A stretch of DNA of 33,610 nucleotides from Pseudobdellovibrionaceae bacterium. GTDB lineage: Bacteria; Bdellovibrionota; FAC87; UBA2466. The notes beneath the pieces are model-generated. The model made no database searches and was not told where the DNA came from. It saw only the letters and a program-made list of their open reading frames with translations. Made by a program: the position numbers and the translations under genes. Positions 24,196 through 31,160 of this stretch are shown here, one piece after another. The number at the start of each line of letters is the position of its first letter. Within the stretch, counting starts at the first letter, position 1. The stretch lies in NCBI GenBank assembly GCA_023250715.1, contig JAHFAF010000016.1, positions 1 to 33,610 on the forward strand, read 5' to 3'.

Positions 24196-24327
24196 ATGGA
24201 ATCTAACGATACATTTTTCTGCGGCGTTGATCTCCCCGCTTCTCCAAAGCATAGCTACGTCACCGTTGGCATTGATCTCGGGTTATCTTCCCAGAGAAGC
24301 ACCATCGGGTCCGGAGGCACAGTATGA
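24196..24327 (+). pseudogene. DUF429 N-terminal remnant
   Basis: Reads MESNDTFFCGVDLPASPKHS and continues with a VTVGIDLGLSS segment before a stop at 24325-24327. FFCGVDLPASPKH corresponds to FFCGIDLSASPKH of the intact paralogue, and VGIDLGL may be the second motif (normally IDVPFGW) brought in by an internal deletion. The rest is gone. It starts one base after the stop of the 150-residue gene and its stop overlaps the start of the next gene (ATGA). At 43 residues it cannot fold as DUF429. Confidence 0.75.
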
Positions 24328-25031
24328 ATACATACCCCTTTACCGACGATCACCCCCTCAACAACTTTTCCGTCGCCCATCCGATATCCAAGGCTGTCCT
24401 TGCGAAACTCCATCGCCTCGGCATGATGAAAAAATCCCAGTTAAAAGACGGGTATTTCTACTACGGCTTCTGCCACAACGCCCGAATTGCTATGTGGTTG
24501 GCCAACGAGAACACATTTCACTATCTTGGTTTTAAAGGCGGTGTATTCGAAGAACGAATAAAGCATCCTGAAGACGACGACTGCAATTCATCGTTGCCAG
24601 TGGATCTATTCAAGCCCCTGTATGAATTGCCACCCCAGCTAAATCCTAACCTCCCTGTCGACGACTGGATGAAACCAGATAAAAAAGAAGGGTTAAAGCT
24701 ATTACTGAATGATTGGGTGCATTCTGGCTACTCCAACCAGAATCAGATTGTGACGGGAGGCTTTTCTAGTCAGAACTCACAGAAGCTCTATAAGACTCGT
24801 TGGCCGCAGGAACCTGGAGTTGCAGGTCTTTATGATCGGGGCTCTCAGTGTGGCGGATGTAGCTTTTATGCCCCATTCGATGCGGACTATGGTCTTTGCT
24901 GTTTTTCAAAATCACGCCATCACTTGGAAACGGTTTTTGAACATTTCACTTGCGAGGCCTTTCAAAAGGAAAGTTGGGGCGCTCATTCATTCCAGGAGAC
25001 TTCTCCCCCACCAAAGCGAGGCAAGAAGTGA
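24324..25031 (+). CDS. Hypothetical protein with C-terminal cysteine cluster
   Basis: 235 residues. The N-terminal part (residues 1-150) is unrecognised. Near the C-terminus lies a compact metal-binding motif: CGGCSFYAPFDADYGLCC, then H-H-L-E-T and HFTC, giving Cys176, Cys179, Cys192, Cys193 and Cys210 plus two His. Four of the cysteines could bind zinc or an iron-sulfur cluster. The start overlaps the stop of the DUF429 remnant. It lies between the two copies of the 150-residue gene and may belong to the same complex. Confidence 0.7.
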   Translation: MNTYPFTDDHPLNNFSVAHPISKAVLAKLHRLGMMKKSQLKDGYFYYGFCHNARIAMWLANENTFHYLGFKGGVFEERIKHPEDDDCNSSLPVDLFKPLYELPPQLNPNLPVDDWMKPDKKEGLKLLLNDWVHSGYSNQNQIVTGGFSSQNSQKLYKTRWPQEPGVAGLYDRGSQCGGCSFYAPFDADYGLCCFSKSRHHLETVFEHFTCEAFQKESWGAHSFQETSPPPKRGKK

Positions 25032-25037
25032 ACATGT

Positions 25038-25487
25038 ATGAATAGAAAGAAACAACCAGGTAGTCCGACTGAGCTGTCAGAATTGATCGATATGCTGAAG
25101 CCGGGTTGTTTGATGTGGGTGTTTTCGTCAGTCGTAGATCAGGCAGCCTTTAATCAGATACAACGGGCGTGTGAACGAGGGGGAATGGATCCCTTCTATA
25201 TTTTTTGGCCACGCGCCCAAGTGCAATGCAATGGACCACTAGCCAGCTTTCCTCTGGGCCAGAAAGAGATTAAGCGGATTGCAAAACTATCGAACACCGT
25301 GGTCATCTCCATTGCCCCAATATCAGGTCGGAAGGAGGGACGCCTCACCCTCAGTGACATCCGACAGCAATGGGGTGGAATGATGCATGAGTGTGACGCA
25401 GAAATTATCATTCTGATAGAGAAAGGCTCCAACAGCATAGTCAGGAACTTATATGGAACCTGGGGACCTTTGGTGATGGATTCCTAA
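25038..25487 (+). CDS. 150-residue hypothetical protein, copy 2 (DUF429 partner)
   Basis: 149 residues, start after a short gap of 6 bp. Paralogue of the protein at 23742: LKPGCLMWVFSSVVD, CERGGMDPFYIFWPR, FPLGQKEIKRIAKLSNTVVI, LTLSDIRQQWGG, HECDAEIIILIEKGS and GTWGPLVMDS are in the same order and spacing. The DUF429 gene follows after a single base, as in copy 1, so the two pairs come from one tandem duplication. Function unknown; constant pairing suggests it works with the DUF429 protein. Confidence 0.82.
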   Translation: MNRKKQPGSPTELSELIDMLKPGCLMWVFSSVVDQAAFNQIQRACERGGMDPFYIFWPRAQVQCNGPLASFPLGQKEIKRIAKLSNTVVISIAPISGRKEGRLTLSDIRQQWGGMMHECDAEIIILIEKGSNSIVRNLYGTWGPLVMDS

Positions 25488-25488
25488 C

Positions 25489-26307
25489 ATGAAGAAAACC
25501 AAATCAAAGAAGGGTGTCTTTTTTTGTGGTATCGACCTGTCGGCGTCTCCTAAGCACACCGGTTTGTGCGTCCTGACAATGACGGAGGGGAAGCTGAAAG
25601 CGATCGCAAAACCCATTGAAGGGAATTTCCGTGCAAAGGAATGGACAGATGAGTCTATTAACTGTTTGGTCGAGTTTTTCAAAAGCAAAGGAATATTCGA
25701 ACACCCATGCAATGAAATTGTTCTCGCGATTGATGTTCCGTTTGGTTGGCCCACTTCATTCGCAGAGGCCCTGGAGAACTTCAGAATAGGTGGATCTACT
25801 GGTGATAAGTGGGGCACTAGACTCGGTCGCCAGAAGCTGCGCTTTCGACAAACTGATCTATTTGTATGGGGCAAGCTCAGGAAAAGCACGTTGTCGGTCA
25901 GTACTGATCGATTGGGAATTACTGCAATGGCGGGAGCCGCTATCATATCCGAACTAGCGCGCAGACTTAGATTCTCAGTAGACCTATCAGGGGCGAACTT
26001 GTCCGCGCGACGACGAATTATTGAGGTTTATCCCATCGGAAGCGCCAGATCGTTCTTGGATTCAAGACGAAGCTCACAGCCCCCCAAGAATAGTTTTGCC
26101 AGGGAGCGAATGCTTTTACTTCGAAATTTTCACGGAGGTGCTCACGCTCGCGACGCGCTCTTATGTGCACTCACAGCAAAGAGTTACTACGATCGTCAGT
26201 GCTATTTCCCGTCTGAACTAGGACGGGAGCATCAAGGACAGATTAAGAAGGAAGGTTGGATTTGGTTACCTAGAACCGGGGGAATGGCTCAAACATTTCT
26301 TAGCTAG
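25489..26307 (+). CDS. DUF429 family protein, second intact copy
   Basis: 272 residues. FFCGIDLSAS (Asp16), LAIDVPFGWP (Asp82), LRFRQTD (117-123), IEVYPIGSA (from 178) and HARDALLCALTAKSYY (Asp222) follow the same order as the protein at 4222-5109, ending in EGWIWLPR. In the second motif the R-E-T of the other copy is R-Q-T here. Predicted RNase H-like fold with metal-binding acidic residues, substrate unknown. It is preceded by the 150-residue partner and followed 14 bp later by a PD-(D/E)XK protein, so two nuclease-like proteins stand together at the end of the operon. Confidence 0.87.
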   Translation: MKKTKSKKGVFFCGIDLSASPKHTGLCVLTMTEGKLKAIAKPIEGNFRAKEWTDESINCLVEFFKSKGIFEHPCNEIVLAIDVPFGWPTSFAEALENFRIGGSTGDKWGTRLGRQKLRFRQTDLFVWGKLRKSTLSVSTDRLGITAMAGAAIISELARRLRFSVDLSGANLSARRRIIEVYPIGSARSFLDSRRSSQPPKNSFARERMLLLRNFHGGAHARDALLCALTAKSYYDRQCYFPSELGREHQGQIKKEGWIWLPRTGGMAQTFLS

Positions 26308-26321
26308 AGGATGCATCTAAC

Positions 26322-27005
26322 ATGAAAAAGAACGGAGGAAGCAAGAGCGTGGTTTCGCTTCATCATATAGGGGAGCCGTTCGTAGCGCGCCTATTGGAGT
26401 CCGCGCTGAAGAAACAGGCTGATATTCCCTGTCTGATCAGGCCCCTTGTGAGACAGGGTACCTGGAAAGAGGCCAACTTATTTCAAACACTCAAAGCTGG
26501 TTCGAAAAAATTGAAAGTTGTCTATGATACTCGAGTCCACCATGAGTCTGAAAAGATGAATCACCTGCACCGCCTTGATTGCGGAATTCTTTCTCGCACA
26601 GGGCGTTCGTGTTTTGCCATCGAGGTTAAACTTGGTTTACCTTGGCAAACTGGTTTCTATCGGAAATTTATCTCTAAGCGGCCGATACTGAAAGAGCTGA
26701 GCACCGATCTTTGGGGGGGATCTATGTGCGCTTTATTGGAAAGATTCCCTAAATCTGCCAATTTTGATTTTTCAAAATTGTTTATCTGGACCGACCAGAA
26801 AAAGGTCCAACTCGCTGAGCCTTGGGGTGTGGTGGTAAGAAAAAATCAAGTTGAATGCCTTACAGTAGCACCCTTCAGAAATTTGACCCACATCATCGCT
26901 CTGGAAGATCTCGCTGACAGGGTCAAAGAGCGTTTCGAAGAGATTGCCGAGTCTTTGATTTGGCCCCGGGGAAAGGCAAAGCAGACTCTATTTTCAACCA
27001 AATAG
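26322..27005 (+). CDS. PD-(D/E)XK nuclease-like protein ending the DUF429 operon
   Basis: 227 residues. NHLHRLDCGILSRTG (Asp86) and CFAIEVKLGLPW (Glu101, Lys103) form a classical D...ExK active site, and KPILKEL/DFSKLFIWTD fit later elements of the fold. An N-terminal helical region (FVARLLESALKKQ) may bind DNA or a partner. It is the last gene of the operon. The stop at 27003-27005 is followed by 39 more in-frame codons that echo its own C-terminus (see 27006-27125). Confidence 0.75.
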   Translation: MKKNGGSKSVVSLHHIGEPFVARLLESALKKQADIPCLIRPLVRQGTWKEANLFQTLKAGSKKLKVVYDTRVHHESEKMNHLHRLDCGILSRTGRSCFAIEVKLGLPWQTGFYRKFISKRPILKELSTDLWGGSMCALLERFPKSANFDFSKLFIWTDQKKVQLAEPWGVVVRKNQVECLTVAPFRNLTHIIALEDLADRVKERFEEIAESLIWPRGKAKQTLFSTK

Positions 27006-27125
27006 GGCCAGGGAAAGCTTGGTCTTAACTACGGATTCTTGAAAGAGCGCATGATGGATAAGTTTGAATCTGTTGCCACGTCGCTTTGGCCGTTGCGGGG
27101 AGCGGCTTACGAATTCCTTAGTTGA
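27006..27125 (+). pseudogene. In-frame remnant resembling the C-terminus of the upstream nuclease
   Basis: The frame continues past the TAG for 39 codons to TGA 27123-27125. LKERMMDKFESVATSLWP followed by LRG recalls VKERFEEIAESLIWPRG near the end of the 26322 protein. It could be the remains of a second copy, or an old C-terminal extension cut off by the stop codon. The rest of the interval to 27304 shows no gene. Confidence 0.4.
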
Positions 27126-27304
27126 AGAAGAGAAATCGACCCACGGTAGAAGCAACACCCGGTAGCGACTCAAGTCCTGATACTTTTGAAAATTCAGGGT
27201 AAGCGCCTGACCTCAAGGACCAGAAAGGAAAAGAGGAAATGTGCCGATTAGTAAGGATAGGGGTGCGATCAATATTAACGCGTTGAGTCTTCTGGGGGCT
27301 TGCC

Positions 27305-28996
27305 ATGGCGAGAGTACAAATAAAAGGGGGGGAGTTCCCCATTGGAAAGATCTTCAGCAAGGAGTTTGTATTTCGAATTCCTCTCTATCAAAGGCCATAT
27401 GCATGGCAGAGGGAACAGTGCGAAGAACTCCTGGAAGACCTCCTTAGTTTTCTAGGCAATGGTACAGCCTCAATAGCAGATCTAAATCCTTACTTTCTGG
27501 GAAGCGTCGTTGTCATAAAAGAAGATCATAAACCAAACGCCGAAGTGGTCGATGGTCAGCAACGCCTTACTACACTTACAATTCTCCTGTCTGCGATTCG
27601 CAGTCTAATCGGGTCAGAAGACGCAAAGGCACTGACGGAATATATCTATGAGCGCGGCAATCCAATCGAAGAAACTGAAGATCGCTTTCGGTTGACTCTT
27701 CGAGATCGCGACGCGGAATTTTTTAGAAACTTCATTCAGAAGGAAGGTCAGATCGAGGAGTTACGGGGGTTAAATCTGGCTAAATTGAATGACAGCCAAC
27801 GAAACATTAAGCAAAATACCGTCGTCTTTCTTGATCGCCTTAAAAGTCTAACTGACGACAAGCGAAAACGGCTTGCGCAGTTCATCGTAAAACAATGCTT
27901 TCTAGTCGTAGTATCAACGCCGGATTTTGCTTCTGCATACCGCATATTCATGGTGCTAAATAATCGCGGTCTGGATTTATCCCATTCTGATATTCTGAAG
28001 TCAGAAATTATTGGAAAGGTGCCAAGTGCAGAACAGGAAAAATATGCCTCTCGTTGGGAAGGAACTGAAGAAATTCTGGGGCGAGAGGCTTTCGTAGATC
28101 TCTTCTCTCACATGCGCACGATTTATCGGAAGGTGAAACTCAAAGAGACCGTCTTAGAGGAGTTCCGACAGTACGTTGTGGGAGCGATGCCTGAGCCCAA
28201 GAAACTTATTGACGACGTGGTTGTGCCGTTTGCTACGGCATACTCCCATCTGAAGGATGCAGACTACGAAAGTGCATCGAATGCTGATGAAATTAATCGA
28301 CTCCTAAAATGGCTAAACCGAATCGACAATACGGATTGGCTTCCTTCAGCGATCCTTTTTATGGCTAGACATGGTGACGACTCCAAAGCCCTATTGAAAT
28401 TTCTTATCGACCTGGAACGTCTGTCAGCGATTCAGATGCTTTCTAGGGCAACCATTAATGAACGAATCGAAAGATATGGAAGGCTAATCAGCGCAATTGA
28501 GAAATCAGGGGATCTCCATGAAGAAAAGTCCCCATTGCAACTTACGGCCGAGGAAAAGAGAGAGGCAAAGCAGATTCTTAACGACGATATATACAATCTT
28601 CTTCCCAAAGTGCGAATGTATGTCCTATTGCGGTTGGATGCAGCCATGTCCGGAGGGGGAGCTACGTACGACCATTCCCTGATAACCGTCGAGCACGTTC
28701 TCCCACAGAGTCCCGGTATAGGTAGTCAATGGAACTCTTGGTTTTCAAATCCAGTGGAACAGGTTGAGCTTGTACATAAGATAGGCAACCTCGTGCTGTT
28801 AACTCGGAAAAAGAATAGTAGTGCCAGCAACTACGACTTTGACAAGAAGAAGGCGAGTTACTTCTCAAAGGGAGGGGTATCGCCGTTTGCACTTACGACT
28901 CAGGTTTTAGCTGAACAAGAGTGGGCCCCTGCGATCATTAGAAAACGGCAAGCAGAGATCGTTGCTAAACTGGGTACGATATGGCGATTGGCATAA
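27305..28996 (+). CDS. GmrSD-type endonuclease (DUF262 plus DUF1524)
   Basis: 563 residues in one chain. N-terminal DUF262 has IPLYQRPYAW (25-34) and VVDGQQRLTTL (from about 81), the ParB/Srx-like nucleotide-binding signature. A helical middle follows, and the C-terminal DUF1524 His-Me nuclease has VEHVLPQS (Glu463, His464) and a later KIGNLVLLT plus N-S-S-A-S-N-Y-D-F. GmrSD enzymes restrict DNA with modified cytosine such as glucosylated hydroxymethylcytosine, and relatives cut other modified phage DNA. Single-gene fusions are common. It is the last plus-strand defence gene before the convergent DUF3800-like gene. Confidence 0.9.
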   Translation: MARVQIKGGEFPIGKIFSKEFVFRIPLYQRPYAWQREQCEELLEDLLSFLGNGTASIADLNPYFLGSVVVIKEDHKPNAEVVDGQQRLTTLTILLSAIRSLIGSEDAKALTEYIYERGNPIEETEDRFRLTLRDRDAEFFRNFIQKEGQIEELRGLNLAKLNDSQRNIKQNTVVFLDRLKSLTDDKRKRLAQFIVKQCFLVVVSTPDFASAYRIFMVLNNRGLDLSHSDILKSEIIGKVPSAEQEKYASRWEGTEEILGREAFVDLFSHMRTIYRKVKLKETVLEEFRQYVVGAMPEPKKLIDDVVVPFATAYSHLKDADYESASNADEINRLLKWLNRIDNTDWLPSAILFMARHGDDSKALLKFLIDLERLSAIQMLSRATINERIERYGRLISAIEKSGDLHEEKSPLQLTAEEKREAKQILNDDIYNLLPKVRMYVLLRLDAAMSGGGATYDHSLITVEHVLPQSPGIGSQWNSWFSNPVEQVELVHKIGNLVLLTRKKNSSASNYDFDKKKASYFSKGGVSPFALTTQVLAEQEWAPAIIRKRQAEIVAKLGTIWRLA

Positions 28997-29032
28997 GGTC
29001 GTTTCAATATAAAGACAAGAGAGTGGAAACGA

Positions 29033-30061
29033 CTATGGTGGAGACGAGTCACGTAGCTCAGTAAGGTCAGCGTACCAGACCCAAAAGGAGTTACCTTTTA
29101 AGACTTCCTTCTTCGCAACTTCAAATGAACTGCCTTGAAACCCAAGATAACCAACAGCGTCCGGAAGACTGACTAAGTCTCCTAATTGTCCCTCGTCAGG
29201 AATTGAGATCAAACGAAAGGATGACGGACACTGGAGAATAGATGGCTTCCCATCTGGTCCCTCATTGAACGAGTCAGGGCCGAAAGATTCAAATTGCGTG
29301 GGCTCTAAACCGCGTTCAGTTGGGCTTAGTCCTAGTTGGGCTGACCGGTCTATCAACACATCTATTTGGCCTGGCCCCAATTTCAGGTCATTTGCTATTT
29401 TTTTCAGAAAATTCAGCATTGGAACCAGTTCAGGTCCAAAAACCTTGCCGGCACGTCCCGTCTCTCCATGCCCTACTAAGGCAGTTATTCCCCCAATCAA
29501 GCTCTTAGCGCTGCTACTCACAGCATTGCTGGACGTCATCATCATCACTATTGCTTCGACCCGCTTGAGGCAATCGAACATGTATCGGCGCATTGGTTCA
29601 TGAGCTTTGCGGGCGCGATTTCCAAACAATCTATGCCCTTTGAAGTTAACTTTATTGGATTGGCTGGGTAACTGAGCTCGTGCCACAGCAGCTTCTCTAA
29701 GAAATGTGGTCAGAAAATGCGCTGTCGTAACCACACAAGTATATAAAATGAATTGGCCGCCCTGTTGAGTAGCGTCTTCCCGACTTTCATCAATGAGAAA
29801 CACCGGGCGGCCTTTGTTTACCATCCAATCATCGTAAAGGTCCTGCGTGCTAGGCATGTTGAGTCCCAATATATTAAATCCGGATTCTACAGGGTTAGGG
29901 CATGGAACGTCCTCGGTCCTTGCGATTCCGTCAAAACCACGATATCTGTGAAACCACGAGATCGTAAAGTTTAGAAACGTAACAATTATTAAGGCTTGCG
30001 CGGTGTCAGTTGTCTCGCCGATCTCGCCATTTACGATTTCGACTGACTTTGGATGATTCAT
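29033..30061 (-). CDS. DUF3800-like protein
   Basis: 342 residues. PVFLIDESREDATQQGGQFILYTCVV (Asp91, Glu92) resembles the start of DUF3800 proteins (iDESG followed by a strand), which are predicted to be RNase H-fold. A helical middle (RYMFDCLKRVEAIVMMMTSS) and a later QIDVLIDRSAQLGLS strand with Asp also fit. DUF3800 genes are common in defence islands; activity is unproven. The N-terminal 85 residues are extra. It is convergent with the GmrSD gene, 36 bp apart. Assignment is moderate. Confidence 0.6.
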   Translation of the reverse strand: MNHPKSVEIVNGEIGETTDTAQALIIVTFLNFTISWFHRYRGFDGIARTEDVPCPNPVESGFNILGLNMPSTQDLYDDWMVNKGRPVFLIDESREDATQQGGQFILYTCVVTTAHFLTTFLREAAVARAQLPSQSNKVNFKGHRLFGNRARKAHEPMRRYMFDCLKRVEAIVMMMTSSNAVSSSAKSLIGGITALVGHGETGRAGKVFGPELVPMLNFLKKIANDLKLGPGQIDVLIDRSAQLGLSPTERGLEPTQFESFGPDSFNEGPDGKPSILQCPSSFRLISIPDEGQLGDLVSLPDAVGYLGFQGSSFEVAKKEVLKGNSFWVWYADLTELRDSSPP

Positions 30062-30108
30062 CTAACTAACTGTAACTAAACGCTGGATTCACCAGCATCA
30101 CTGAGCCC

Positions 30109-30142
30109 ATTTCTCAAGTTGGCTATTATTTGGCTACAAATT
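30109..30142. repeat. Left copy of an imperfect TTGGCTA-type repeat
   Basis: ATTTCTCAAGTTGGCTATT followed by ATTTGGCTACAAATTGGCTAC. A similar sequence, ATTTCTTGAAGTTTGGCTAT then TTTTGGCTAC, lies at 31051-31080. Together they bracket the BrnT/BrnA genes and the small membrane protein. Confidence 0.45.
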
Positions 30143-30178
30143 GGCTACGCTTGAGTTGTACATATAAAGTATGTACAA
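30141..30178 (+). promoter_or_regulatory. Promoter and operator of the BrnT/BrnA locus
   Basis: TTGGCT (30141-30146) and TATAAA (30163-30168) are 16 bp apart. A perfect inverted repeat TTGTACATA-N5-TATGTACAA (30156-30178) covers the -10. BrnA-type antitoxins repress their own promoter by binding such palindromes. Confidence 0.6.
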
Positions 30179-30185
30179 TAGAGGT

Positions 30186-30468
30186 GTGAATTTCATCTGG
30201 GGCCCTAAGAAAGAAAAATTCAACATTCAGAAACACAAGGTTTCGTTTACGGAAGCGGTTACAGTTTTTTTATGATCCGCTTGGTAAAATCGCATCGGAT
30301 CCCGACCATTCTGATGAGGAAGACCGCTACATTTTAATTGGGCATAGTCAAAGGAGTCATTTGCTTTTTGTAGTGCATGTATACCGTTCTGAAAATGATA
30401 CGGTGAGGATCATTAGTGCCAGGAAGGCGACAAAAAAGGAAATTAGAGATTTTCAAGAGGTGAAATAA
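30186..30468 (+). pseudogene. brnT: BrnT-family toxin gene, frame broken at a T7 run
   Basis: The two frames joined read a BrnT ribonuclease: FIWGPKKEKFNIQKHKVSF, then EAVTVF, then DPLGKIASDPDHSDEEDRY, ILIGHSQRSHLLFVVHVY, DTVRIISARKATKKEIRDF. The frames meet at seven Ts (30265-30271). Six would give V-F-Y-D-P and a complete protein of about 93 residues; seven lead to a TGA at 30273-30275. BrnT cleaves RNA and is neutralised by BrnA, encoded 9 bp downstream. The loss may be a true mutation, a sequencing error, or a slippage site that still yields some toxin. An in-frame ATG at 30171 lies inside the operator and is a less likely start than GTG 30186. Confidence 0.8.
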
Positions 30469-30477
30469 GGAGAGCAT

Positions 30478-30702
30478 ATGCGAAAAGAATACGATCTAAA
30501 AAAAATGAAATTGAGACCCAACCCTTATGTGGGAAGGCTAAAACAAAGCGTAACAATTCGTCTGGACAAGGACGTTATCGAATATTTTAAGGTTCTCAGT
30601 GAACAGACCAGTACGCCTTATCAGACTCTTGTGAATGACTTCTTACGTAGCTGTAAGGAGCAGAAAATGACTCCTAAAACTATTTGGAAAAAAACGGGCT
30701 AA
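30478..30702 (+). CDS. brnA: BrnA-family antitoxin
   Basis: 74 residues. QSVTIRLDKDVIEYFKVLSEQTSTPYQTLVNDFLRSC is the BrnA/ribbon-helix-helix signature (V-T-I-R-L-D, then Y-x-x-L-V-N-x-x-L). It binds DNA as an autorepressor and inhibits BrnT. AAGGAGAG precedes the ATG. The antitoxin frame is intact, while the toxin frame before it is not. Confidence 0.85.
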   Translation: MRKEYDLKKMKLRPNPYVGRLKQSVTIRLDKDVIEYFKVLSEQTSTPYQTLVNDFLRSCKEQKMTPKTIWKKTG

Positions 30703-30785
30703 GGGGGCATAGACCAGGATGATGGGATTTAAAGAGCGGGGAGTGGGTCCACGAGCATGTTGCTAACAGGACCTTGGAGTAGGCG

Positions 30786-31031
30786 ATGCCATCAACACCA
30801 ATTCCAACTATCGCTACCAGAAAGACCGCCATTGGCGGTGTCGCAATTGTAATTTACCTCCTCGTTTACTTTACGATTCGTTGGGCTTGGCAGGAAACAT
30901 GGGAAAAAGATGGCAAGGCGTATGTGATTTTTCCTTCCTCTCCCATTGCTGTGTACTTTGCATTTCGTCCGCTAATGTTTCTTGATGGCATGATAACCGG
31001 GATGCGTTTTCATATCGGACCCCATCACTGA
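30786..31031 (+). CDS. Small membrane protein
   Basis: 81 residues. One clear membrane segment, IGGVAIVIYLLVYFTIRWAW (about 16-35); a second weaker hydrophobic stretch, SSPIAVYFAFRPLMFLDGMI, may re-enter the membrane. GGAGTAGG precedes the start. No family recognised. It lies between the BrnT/BrnA locus and the right copy of the TTGGCTA-type repeat. Confidence 0.55.
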   Translation: MPSTPIPTIATRKTAIGGVAIVIYLLVYFTIRWAWQETWEKDGKAYVIFPSSPIAVYFAFRPLMFLDGMITGMRFHIGPHH

Positions 31032-31050
31032 TTTCGTGAAGATTCCCGAC

Positions 31051-31084
31051 ATTTCTTGAAGTTTGGCTATTTTTGGCTACTTTT
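31051..31084. repeat. Right copy of the imperfect TTGGCTA-type repeat
   Basis: ATTTCTTGAAGTTTGGCTAT followed by TTTTGGCTAC, corresponding to 30109-30137 with small insertions and mismatches. It could be one border of an insertion or of the island. Confidence 0.45.
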
Positions 31085-31160
31085 CCTTGTAACTGATTGA
31101 AAGCAAATGAAAGTCATCGAATCCGCCAGACTTGTTCTCTGTTAATGGTTGTCATCAAAG

